This document shows, one piece after another, positions 57,453-64,000 of a DNA stretch of 64,000 nucleotides. The notes below the pieces were generated by a model that was given only the letters and a program-made list of their open reading frames with translations, searched no databases and had not been told where the DNA came from. How positions within the stretch are numbered: position 1 is the first letter of the stretch; every line of letters starts with the position of its first letter. The DNA is from CBDBUR01 sp965212075 (GTDB lineage: Bacteria > Pseudomonadota > Alphaproteobacteria > JAPOUT01 > G958296285): positions 558,001-622,000 of the forward strand of contig OZ243043.1 in the NCBI GenBank assembly GCA_965212075.1. The letters run 5' to 3'. The position numbers and the translations under genes were made by a program.

Positions 57453-58210
57453 ACCCTATCGGCATAGATTCCGAACCACAGGCGCTTTTGTCGCGCTTGG
57501 CTGTCTTGCAGGCGCAATATCAAGATTTGGATGCCACGAGTCTGCTTGAAACGGCCATCAAAGAAACTTTTGCTGGTAAAATCGCGATGGTTTCGTCTTT
57601 TGGGGCGGAATCGGTTATTGAACTTCACCTGCTTTCGCAGATTGATCCCTCCGTGCCGGTGATTTTTCTTAATACCGGCAAGATGTTTCCGGAGACTTTG
57701 CGTTATCGGGATTTGCTGCAAGATCGCCTTGGCCTGACCGATGTCCGCGCGGTCGGCCCCGACCCGAAAGACCGCGCGCGGCTTGATCCACAGGGCATAT
57801 TATGGAGTCGCAATCCCGATATGTGCTGTCATTTTCGCAAAGTGCTGCCCCTTGAGCAGGCGCTGGAGGGATTTGACGCCGCGATCACAGGCCGCAAAAG
57901 ATTCCAGACCCTTTCGCGGCAGAATATGCAAAAAATTGAACTGATTCGCCGTCCGGAAGGTTTTGAGGGCTTTCGCTTCATGCTCAATCCGCTTGCGGCG
58001 TGGAGCGCTGAAAAGCTGGCGCAATATATGACCACGCACAAATTGCCGCGCCATCCGCTCGTCAAGGACGGCTATTTGTCCATTGGCTGCATGCCATGCA
58101 CTGACCGCGTCGCAGAGGGTGGTGATTACCGCTCTGGCCGCTGGACAGGCCGTCAAAAAGATGAATGTGGCATTCACCAATCCTCTTTTACCGGCGGTGA
58201 AGGCATTTGA
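57440..58210 (+). CDS. cysH: Assimilatory adenylyl-sulfate (APS) reductase, CysH family
   Basis: The enzyme reduces activated sulfate to sulfite. The 256-aa product has the PP-loop region MVSSFGAESVIELHLL, VIFLNTGKMFPETLRYRD and the C-terminal ECGIH with the redox Cys. Two extra cysteine pairs, DMCCHFRK and IGCMPCTD, ligate a [4Fe-4S] cluster. These mark the APS-using form rather than the PAPS-specific E. coli type. It overlaps the siroheme gene. Downstream 58211-58351 has an AT-rich stretch (TATATAAAA at 58271-58279) that may serve the tRNA gene. Confidence 0.93.
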   Translation: MAQLNPIGIDSEPQALLSRLAVLQAQYQDLDATSLLETAIKETFAGKIAMVSSFGAESVIELHLLSQIDPSVPVIFLNTGKMFPETLRYRDLLQDRLGLTDVRAVGPDPKDRARLDPQGILWSRNPDMCCHFRKVLPLEQALEGFDAAITGRKRFQTLSRQNMQKIELIRRPEGFEGFRFMLNPLAAWSAEKLAQYMTTHKLPRHPLVKDGYLSIGCMPCTDRVAEGGDYRSGRWTGRQKDECGIHQSSFTGGEGI

Positions 58211-58351
58211 GTCTCCCTGATCATCAAGATCGCTTCACGGATTATTAACCTTTACGCAACATTTTTAACCTATATAAAACACTTATCGGAAATTGTTTTT
58301 TAGAAGGGTTGTGAGTTGTGCTCTATGCGTTTACAAAAAAAACATGGCTGA

Positions 58352-58436
58352 GCGGTCGTGGCGGAATTGGTAGACGCGCAGCGTTGAGGGCGCTGTGGGG
58401 CAACCCGTGGAAGTTCGAGTCTTCTCGACCGCACCA
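58352..58436 (+). tRNA. tRNA-Leu (anticodon GAG), CCA encoded
   Basis: The acceptor stem GCGGTCG (58352-58358) pairs with CGACCGC (58426-58432), followed by discriminator A and encoded CCA to 58436. The anticodon arm is CAGCG-TTGAGGG-CGCTG with GAG at positions 34-36, reading CUC/CUU. A long variable arm (TGGGGCAACCCGT region) marks the type II class expected for Leu, and TTCGAGTC gives the T loop. 85 nt in total. Confidence 0.97.
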
Positions 58437-58480
58437 TATTTATTGTGAGGGTAAGACATATAATCTAGAAGGGATTAGTC

Positions 58481-59866
58481 ATGTCTGAAGCGAATCCGAT
58501 CCGTAAAAATGGCGAAATCAATCAGGAAACTGTGCGGCGCGTGGCGCTGGACATCACGAACAAACAGCATGACGATGTCAGAGACATTGGCAAAGGTCTG
58601 CATTATGTGGATTTTGCTGACCTGATTAAAAATCTGCCGCCGATTCACCGCGTCAAGATCGTCGAGATTATGGGAGATGATTTTGACCCGCGCATCTGGA
58701 TGGAGCTGGATGAGACCGTTCGTGACAAAATCGCGATCAAGCTGGGTCCGCAATTTATTACGCATCAAGTTGCGCAGATGGATTCGCATGATGCACTTTT
58801 TCTTCTTCATCATTTGCCTGAATCCGAGCAGCGTGAAATTCTTGCCAACCAAGAGGTTCCGGAGTGGGAAAAGGCCGAAATTCAAGAATCGCTTCATTAC
58901 AAAGAGGGGACGGCTGGCCACATCATGCATCATGATGTTGCCAAAGCGCCAGCATCTTGGACCGTAAAGCGATTAAATCAATTTCTGCATGAAGCGGAAG
59001 ATCTGCCAAAGAATTTTTTGGAAGTCTATTTGCTTAACGAACAGGAAAAGCCGATCGGCAGCGTTCCGTTAAACAAAATCGCGCGCGCGCAGGATGATGT
59101 CGTTTTGGAGACTCTCATTGAGGATAGGCCGATTTTCATTCCGGTTGATCTCAAGCAGAGCGATGTTGCGTTTCGTTTTAAGAAATATCATTTGGTTTCA
59201 GCCGGCGTGGTCAATGAGGTGGGCAGACTGGTAGGCCGGATTACGTCTGATGATGCGGTTGGCATCATCGCCGACGAGGCAGAAAAAGAATTTAAACAAT
59301 TGGGCGGCGTGAGCGGCGATAGTTTGTTTAATGATATCGGCGCGGCGACGCAGGGGCGCTTCAAATGGCTTTTTGTGAACCTCATTACAGCGATAATGGC
59401 TTCTATCGTGATCGGTATTTTTGACGCAACGATTGAAAAAATGGTTGCGCTTGCGGTGTTGATGCCGATTGTCGCATCAATGGGCGGCGTTGCGGGGACG
59501 CAGACTCTGACGATCGCGGTGCGCGCGATCGCGACTCATGATTTGCGTTCTAACAACCAGATGCGCGTCGTTTATCGCGAGCTGGTGATCGGCTCTTTGA
59601 ACGGCGCTGCTTTTTCAATTTTGCTGGGCATTGCGGCGGGCTTTTGGGCTGGCTTTGGCGTTGGCTGGGTTTTATCTTTGGCCTTGATCATCACGATGGT
59701 CGTGGCGGCGCTGGCGGGTGTTTTGATTCCGGTATTGCTTGAAAGGCTGGGTGCTGATCCGGCTTTATCTTCGGGCGTTTTTGTGACGACGGTCACCGAT
59801 GTAATCGGTTTCCTTATGTTTTTGGGCACGGCGACGTATTTTTTACTGCCCCATTTGCCGAATTGA
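58481..59866 (+). CDS. mgtE: Magnesium transporter MgtE
   Basis: MgtE is a Mg2+-gated Mg2+ channel of the inner membrane. The 461-aa product has the superhelical N domain (about 1-140; DFADLIKNLPPIHRVKIVEI, then LLHHLPESEQREILA), two CBS domains (about 145-270; LPKNFLEVYLLN, GRLVGRITSDDAVGII) and five C-terminal helices from about 300. The pore segment AVLMPIVASMGGVAGTQTLTI is near 340 and a conserved Asp is in TTVTDVIGFLMFL near 440. It shares one base with the DUF1489 start. The gene lies 44 bp after the tRNA. Confidence 0.95.
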   Translation: MSEANPIRKNGEINQETVRRVALDITNKQHDDVRDIGKGLHYVDFADLIKNLPPIHRVKIVEIMGDDFDPRIWMELDETVRDKIAIKLGPQFITHQVAQMDSHDALFLLHHLPESEQREILANQEVPEWEKAEIQESLHYKEGTAGHIMHHDVAKAPASWTVKRLNQFLHEAEDLPKNFLEVYLLNEQEKPIGSVPLNKIARAQDDVVLETLIEDRPIFIPVDLKQSDVAFRFKKYHLVSAGVVNEVGRLVGRITSDDAVGIIADEAEKEFKQLGGVSGDSLFNDIGAATQGRFKWLFVNLITAIMASIVIGIFDATIEKMVALAVLMPIVASMGGVAGTQTLTIAVRAIATHDLRSNNQMRVVYRELVIGSLNGAAFSILLGIAAGFWAGFGVGWVLSLALIITMVVAALAGVLIPVLLERLGADPALSSGVFVTTVTDVIGFLMFLGTATYFLLPHLPN

Positions 59867-60294
59867 TGGCCGCAGGGCTTCACCTTGTCAAATTATGCGT
59901 AGGCGTTGAAACTCCAGCAGAGCTGGCGCGGCTTCAGAAGAAAAAAAGAGACGGGCTTTATCACGATACGCGCGCTTTTCCGAAAAGGGCTGCGGAGATT
60001 CTCGATGGCGGTTCTTTATATTGGGTGTTTCGCGGGCTGATCCGCGCGCGGCAGAGGATCAAGGCGTTTGAGCCGGTTCGTGATGATGATGGCATGAAGA
60101 AATGCCGCATATTTTTTGCGCCGGAGCTTTATTTGACTCACGCGCAGCCGCGGCGCGCTTTTCAAGGCTGGCGCTATTTGGAAGCCGACGCCGCGCCCAA
60201 AGACCTCACGCCGCACGACAAAGATTTCGCTGACATGCCTGACGATATGCGCCAAGAACTTATGGAGCTGGGGATGTTTTCCCGGTATACGTAG
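59866..60294 (+). CDS. DUF1489 family protein
   Basis: The 142-aa cytoplasmic protein matches the alphaproteobacterial DUF1489 family. The opening LHLVKLCVGVETPAELARLQ, the YHDTRAFPKRAAEILDGGSLYWVFRGLIRARQRI block (residues about 36-69) and RAFQGWRYLEADAAPKDL near 108 are recognisable; the long block is quoted only by its ends, YHDTRAFPKR and GSLYWVFRGLIRARQRI. Function is unknown for the family. ATG 59866 overlaps the mgtE stop. The last 35 bp overlap the convergent VOC gene. Confidence 0.88.
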   Translation: MAAGLHLVKLCVGVETPAELARLQKKKRDGLYHDTRAFPKRAAEILDGGSLYWVFRGLIRARQRIKAFEPVRDDDGMKKCRIFFAPELYLTHAQPRRAFQGWRYLEADAAPKDLTPHDKDFADMPDDMRQELMELGMFSRYT

Positions 60295-60697
60295 CAAAAG
60301 ACCAGCGATAGCCGTCAGGGTCTTTGACCTGACACATGCGATCGCCCCAGAACATATCTTGAAGCGCAGAGCTTTCCGTCGCACCAGCGGCGAGCGCCTG
60401 TTTGAACAAGGCGTCCACATCGGGGCAGTAAAGATAAAGCCCAATCGGCGAGGCCGTGCCGCTATGCGCCGGAGACTCCCAGTCCATGTCGGGCGTGCTG
60501 GGCGCGGGCGAAAACATCACAACGGCTCTGTCTTGAAAAGACATCCCGATATGAATGGGTTTGCCGTCCTCGCCTTCAAGGCGCTCCATTTGGGTGAAGC
60601 CGAACGCCTTTTGATAAAAGGCCGACATCGCATCGGCATCGCGCACGGTCAGATAGGCCATCAGCGGGCTCGTGTTTTTAGGAATATATTTTGTCAT
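60260..60697 (-). CDS. VOC/glyoxalase-like superfamily protein
   Basis: The 145-aa product shows the paired beta-alpha-beta-beta-beta modules of the vicinal oxygen chelate fold: LMAYLTVRDADAMSAFYQKAFGF near residue 10 and GLYLYCPDVDALFKQALAAGA near 80. It ends WGDRMCQVKDPDGYRWSFAT, the usual C-terminal motif of PhnB/YdfO-like members. Substrate is unknown. ATG 60697 has GAGGAGGAC upstream. It lies between moeA and the convergent DUF1489 gene. Confidence 0.88.
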   Translation of the reverse strand: MTKYIPKNTSPLMAYLTVRDADAMSAFYQKAFGFTQMERLEGEDGKPIHIGMSFQDRAVVMFSPAPSTPDMDWESPAHSGTASPIGLYLYCPDVDALFKQALAAGATESSALQDMFWGDRMCQVKDPDGYRWSFATYTGKTSPAP

Positions 60698-60710
60698 TTT
60701 GTCCTCCTCA

Positions 60711-61907
60711 TTAAAGCTTAAACAGAGACACTTGGTCGCCTTTGCGCGCCGCTGTCGCATGAGGCGGGCGCACGATCAACCCTTGGCTCTGGGATAGAGT
60801 ATAAAGCATTGCGCTATCTTGCTGCGAAAAAATTTTTCCGTGCCAGATATTGTTTTTCAGCGTGAGTTGAGCGCGCAGATAATCTTGACGGCTGTCATTG
60901 GCCGGAAGGTCGGAATCGGTGATGATGCTCATCATGCGGTTTTCGGGCGCGGTGCCGAGCAGAGCGGCAATGCAGGGCAGCGCAAAAATATAAGCGCAGA
61001 CCAAAGCCGAAACCGGATTGCCCGGCAGCCCCATCACCAGAATTGATCCCATTTTGCCGAATAATAAAGGCTTGCCCGGCCTCATGGCGATGCCGTGAAA
61101 AATTGCGGCAAAGCCTTGTTCTTCCAAAGCCGCGCGGATGAGGTCGCGCCCGCCGACCGATACGCCGCCGCTTGTGATCAGCATATCGGCCTCTTGCGCG
61201 CGCGGGAGCGCTTCACCCAACGCTGCCATATTGTCGCCGACTTCGCCTAAATCAATCACCTCCGCGCCATGGTCGCGCAGCAAAGCGGCCAAGCCAAAAG
61301 AATTGGCCGAGACGATTTTATCTTGATCGCGCGCTTTTCCGGGCCGCACCAGCTCATCGCCGGAAGCGAGCAAAGCGATCTTCGGCTTTTTGCGCACCGG
61401 CAAACGCGGGACATCCATAGACGCCGCCAAACCGATGCGCGCCGGTGTGAGCTTTGCTCCAGCTGTGAGCAGCACATCACCCTCGCTAAAATCCAACCCG
61501 CGCGGGCGTATATATTTTCCCTCCGGCAATTTTTCGGCGATGTCAATGATATCGCCGTTTTCTTTCACCACTTCTAGCGGCGCGATGGCATCGGCGCCTT
61601 CGGGCACAGGCGCGCCGGTATGGATGCGCACCGCTTGGCTATCGTGAAGCGCTGCGGCGAATCTATGTCCGGCGGCGGCCTGTCCGATAATTTTGAACTG
61701 CCCGGGCGTTTGGCGCGCGCGCACTGCGAACCCATCCATCGCTGATGCGGGGAAGGGCGGCTGGCTGCGCCGCGCTTTTATGTCTTCAGCGAGAATCCGT
61801 CCGCCTGCCTCCATCAGATCTATTTGTTCGTCCGATATTTCGGTGGATATTTCCGCGCAGGAATGGGCAATGCGACGCAGCGCCTCATCAACGGAAATCA
61901 GACTCAT
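60711..61907 (-). CDS. moeA: Molybdopterin molybdenumtransferase MoeA
   Basis: MoeA inserts molybdate into adenylated molybdopterin. The 398-aa product has an N-terminal domain with RSQPPFPASAMDGFAVRA near residue 44, HTGAPVPEGADAI near 95, the MogA-like domain with LLASGDELV and SANSFGLAALL near 190, and TSGGVSVGGRDLIR near 244. PGKPLLFGKMGSILVMGLPGNP near 278 and a C-terminal barrel follow. The start overlaps moaC by ATGA. In many alphaproteobacteria lexA follows moeA; here the neighbour is the VOC gene and lexA lies 33 kb away. Confidence 0.95.
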   Translation of the reverse strand: MSLISVDEALRRIAHSCAEISTEISDEQIDLMEAGGRILAEDIKARRSQPPFPASAMDGFAVRARQTPGQFKIIGQAAAGHRFAAALHDSQAVRIHTGAPVPEGADAIAPLEVVKENGDIIDIAEKLPEGKYIRPRGLDFSEGDVLLTAGAKLTPARIGLAASMDVPRLPVRKKPKIALLASGDELVRPGKARDQDKIVSANSFGLAALLRDHGAEVIDLGEVGDNMAALGEALPRAQEADMLITSGGVSVGGRDLIRAALEEQGFAAIFHGIAMRPGKPLLFGKMGSILVMGLPGNPVSALVCAYIFALPCIAALLGTAPENRMMSIITDSDLPANDSRQDYLRAQLTLKNNIWHGKIFSQQDSAMLYTLSQSQGLIVRPPHATAARKGDQVSLFKL

Positions 61908-62374
61908 CGCCGCCAGTCTCCGGATTTGCCGCCGCTCTTGCTCATCAGGCGGATATCCTCAATGACCATCGCGCGGTCAATCGCTTTGGCCATATCGTAA
62001 ATCGTCAGGCAGGCAACCGAAACGGCTACCATCGCCTCCATCTCAACGCCGGTGCGCGAGACCGTCCGCGCCACCGCCGCGACAGTAATCCGATCTTTTT
62101 CAAAAGAAAAATCCACGCCGATATGATCCAGCGCCAAAGAATGGCAGAGCGGAATCAGCGCGGCGGTTTTTTTAGCCGCCATAATCCCCGCAAGCCGCGC
62201 AGCCGCCAAAACATCGCCTTTAGCGATATTGGCTTCGCGGATCGCCGCAAGCGTCTCAGGCTTCATCTGCACCGCGCCGCGCGCTTCGGCTTCGCGCAGG
62301 CTTTCGGGCTTGGCCGAAACATCCACCATCTGGGCAGCGCCATCCGGCGATATATGGGAAAGCTTTTTGCTCAT
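61904..62374 (-). CDS. moaC: Cyclic pyranopterin monophosphate synthase MoaC
   Basis: MoaC closes the cyclic phosphate of the molybdenum cofactor precursor after MoaA. The 156-aa product opens LSHISPDGAAQMVDVSAKPE. It has the LIPLCHSLALDHIGVDF core near residue 73, GVEMEAMVAVSVACLTIYDM near 109 and KAIDRAMVIEDIRLMSKSGGKSGDW at the end, split as KAIDRAMVIEDI and RLMSKSGGKSGDW. Catalytic Lys and Asp residues of this region are present. It overlaps both trpC and moeA by four bases, forming one operon. Confidence 0.96.
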   Translation of the reverse strand: MSKKLSHISPDGAAQMVDVSAKPESLREAEARGAVQMKPETLAAIREANIAKGDVLAAARLAGIMAAKKTAALIPLCHSLALDHIGVDFSFEKDRITVAAVARTVSRTGVEMEAMVAVSVACLTIYDMAKAIDRAMVIEDIRLMSKSGGKSGDWRR

Positions 62375-63174
62375 TGCCTGTCTCTTAAAATAAGCTCTTG
62401 CAATTTTTTTGTGATATTTTTTTCTCTCATCAAAGTTTCGCCGATCAGGAAGGCGCTGACATTGATATCAAGCATCCGTTCAATATCCGCGCGGGTCGCG
62501 ATGCCACTCTCGCAGATGACCAGCCGGTCCGCAGGCACAAGGGGTGCAAGCCGCTTCGTAATCGCAAGATCGGTCGTGAATCGCTTGAGGTCGCGATTAT
62601 TAATGCCGATGAGCTTGGTGTCCAGCATCAAAGCGCGCTCAAGATCACGTTCGTCATGGACTTCGGGCAGCACATCCATGCCCCAGCCTTGCGCGGCGGC
62701 GGCGAGTTCGGCGGCTTGGCCGTCATCAAGCGCGCGCATAATCAGCAGGATGCAGTCAGCGCCGAGCGCGCGCGCCAGCGCCATCTGCCAGACATCGTAA
62801 AAGAAATCCTTGCATAAAACCGGCAGGCCGCAGGCCTTGCGCGCTTGGGTCAGATAATCGCCCTGACCTTGAAAAAACCGCTCATCGGTCAGCACCGACA
62901 GGCAGGCCGCGCCGCCTTGCTCGCTGGCACGAGCGAGCGCGGCGGGGTCAAAACTTTCGCGGATGAGGCCGCGTGAAGGCGACGCCTTTTTGAGCTCGGC
63001 GATGATCGCAACATCATTTGCTGATTTTTTCCGCAAAGTTTCCGCGAAAGGGCGCAGAGGCGGCGCGGCGCGCGCGGCCTGTTCCAAGCGAAGCAGAGGC
63101 TGGTTTTTTTTGCCCTGTGCGATCTCCTGATGTTTGTGCCGGGCGATGGTGGTTAAAATATCGGCTTCATTCAT
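62371..63174 (-). CDS. trpC: Indole-3-glycerol phosphate synthase
   Basis: TrpC forms the indole ring from CdRP in tryptophan synthesis. The 267-aa TIM-barrel product has the catalytic Lys in VAIIAELKKASPSRGLI near residue 58, with LSVLTDERFFQG near 91, VLCKDFFYD near 120, LLIMRALDD and LIGINNRDLKRFTTD near 190. The phosphate site is CESGIATRADI near 224. ATG 63174 is chosen: the family begins near this Met, and a longer frame would run back through trpD. The stop overlaps moaC. Confidence 0.95.
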   Translation of the reverse strand: MNEADILTTIARHKHQEIAQGKKNQPLLRLEQAARAAPPLRPFAETLRKKSANDVAIIAELKKASPSRGLIRESFDPAALARASEQGGAACLSVLTDERFFQGQGDYLTQARKACGLPVLCKDFFYDVWQMALARALGADCILLIMRALDDGQAAELAAAAQGWGMDVLPEVHDERDLERALMLDTKLIGINNRDLKRFTTDLAITKRLAPLVPADRLVICESGIATRADIERMLDINVSAFLIGETLMREKNITKKLQELILRDRQ

Positions 63175-64000
63175 TGGAGATTTTGATCCATTGATCCAGA
63201 GTTTTTGCGGCGCGGCCTGATGAGATGGCGTCTTTGGCTTGTTCAGCGCCTTGTTTGAGGTCATCGGCCTGACCGGCGACGATCAGCGCGCCGGCGGCGT
63301 TCAAGACGACGATATCATGGTAGGCGCCTTGCTGGCCAGCGAGCAGGCTTGTGAGGGCTTGGGCGTTGTCGGCGATCGCGCCGCCGGTGAGATCAGCGGG
63401 CTGGGCGCGAGGCAGACCGGCTTGTTCGGGGGTGATTTCGAAGCAGGTGATTTTGCCTTGATCCAATTGCGCGACGTGGCTGGGCGCGGTTGTGGTCAAT
63501 TCGTCCATGCCGTCATCGCCATGGACGACCCAAGCACGCTCGCAGCCGAGTTTTTGCAGCGCTTCGGCGATTGGTCTGACCCATTTTTGGTCAAACACGC
63601 CGGTGAATTGGCGTCTGACGCCCGCCGGATTGCATAAAGGCCCGATGAGATTAAAGATCGTGCGAAAACCCAAAGCGGCGCGCACCGGTGCGACATGGCG
63701 CATCGCGCTATGGTGATTTTGCGCGAACATAAAGCCGATGCCCGCGCTTTGGATGGAGCGCTCAAACGCGCTTCTATCAAGGTTGACGCCTAGGTGAGCG
63801 AGCAGATCCGCTGAGCCGGATTTTGAAGATTGCGCGCGGTTGCCATGTTTGGCGACCTTGACGCCGCAGGCCGCAAGCACCAAAGAGGCGGCGGTTGAAA
63901 TATTCAATGTGTTTTTCATATCGCCGCCGGTTCCGCAATTATCTATAGCATCATCGGGCGCTTTGACCGGCAGCATATTGCGGCGCATGATGAGCGCGGC
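63167..64000 (-). CDS. trpD: Anthranilate phosphoribosyltransferase TrpD (5' end outside window)
   Basis: TrpD joins anthranilate and PRPP in tryptophan synthesis. About 277 residues are visible and the frame is open to base 64000 (AALIMRRN), so roughly 60 N-terminal residues are missing. The PRPP loop DNCGTGGDMKNTLNIST is present, followed by KHGNRAQSSKSGSADLL, which binds anthranilate. FMFAQNHHSAMRHVAPVR and FNLIGPLCNPA follow, along with the Mg-binding VVHGDDGMDELT. Its stop overlaps trpC by 8 bp. Confidence 0.95.
   Translation of the reverse strand, partial: AALIMRRNMLPVKAPDDAIDNCGTGGDMKNTLNISTAASLVLAACGVKVAKHGNRAQSSKSGSADLLAHLGVNLDRSAFERSIQSAGIGFMFAQNHHSAMRHVAPVRAALGFRTIFNLIGPLCNPAGVRRQFTGVFDQKWVRPIAEALQKLGCERAWVVHGDDGMDELTTTAPSHVAQLDQGKITCFEITPEQAGLPRAQPADLTGGAIADNAQALTSLLAGQQGAYHDIVVLNAAGALIVAGQADDLKQGAEQAKDAISSGRAAKTLDQWIKISNE

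Noticed and set aside
58211..58351. Precise promoter for tRNA-Leu
   Set aside because: TATATAAAA at 58271-58279 resembles a -10, but no -35 at proper spacing is visible (TTTACG gives 15 bp), so no promoter is annotated.

Overview
The window is a dense chromosomal core region of an alphaproteobacterium with roughly 50-55 % GC. The lineage call rests on five things. The lipid A pathway uses LpxI. The ProRS is the short form without the editing insertion. The LexA operator is GTTC-N7-GTTC. There are DUF1489 and DUF482 family genes. The cluster order dnaE-rpsB-tsf-pyrH-frr-uppS-cdsA-dxr-rseP-bamA-skp-lpxD-fabZ-lpxA-lpxI-lpxB-gltA-gltX-comEC-lexA is typical of the class. I cannot place it more finely. 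I see no transposase, prophage, CRISPR array or rRNA. One tRNA (Leu, GAG) is present.

Layout. 1-2312: uvrA (3' part cut by the window edge), divergent from dnaE. 5961-20222: one long forward cluster that couples translation factors (rpsB, tsf, frr), UMP kinase, undecaprenyl and CDP-diacylglycerol lipid synthesis, the MEP pathway (dxr), intramembrane proteolysis (rseP), outer-membrane assembly (bamA, skp) and lipid A synthesis (lpxD, fabZ, lpxA, lpxI, lpxB). 20209-24649: reverse strand, with gltA, gltX and a lipidated subtilase autotransporter. 24711-30890: comEC, lexA with a well-formed SOS promoter, a membrane J-protein, clpS and clpA. 30996-31184: a gene-free stretch holding a highly structured RNA with promoter and terminator, followed by an unrecognised secreted protein. 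32081-37027: a reverse operon with RidA, a DUF482 protein, a HIT protein, a beta-propeller lipoprotein and a Tat-exported nitroreductase. 37158-45588: a histone-H1-like HTH protein overlapping a PleD-like diguanylate cyclase, then proS, lolC, lolD, ssb and gyrA. 45585-52613: coaD, three Sel1-repeat genes around a periplasmic cyclophilin, queA, rarA and an rluC-type synthase. 52658-60294: propionyl-CoA carboxylase, lipB (antisense overlap), siroheme and APS reduction, tRNA-Leu, mgtE and DUF1489. 60260-64000: reverse strand, with a VOC protein, moeA, moaC, trpC and trpD (5' end outside the window).

Genes are packed with 1-13 bp same-strand overlaps, and with convergent overlaps of 14, 14, 35 and 101 bp. 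Three observations stand out. First, the structured RNA at 31031-31184 has a 17-bp closing stem, three internal hairpins and a terminator whose 5' arm is duplicated inside the RNA. Second, short imperfect tandem duplications of 10-15 bp sit across the stop codon of the upstream gene at six or more junctions, and related in-frame repeats occur in uppS, the autotransporter and a Sel1 gene. Third, lpxD has no ATG/GTG/TTG start and appears to start at ATT behind a near-perfect Shine-Dalgarno. All functions are assigned by reading motifs and family resemblance. No database search was run.
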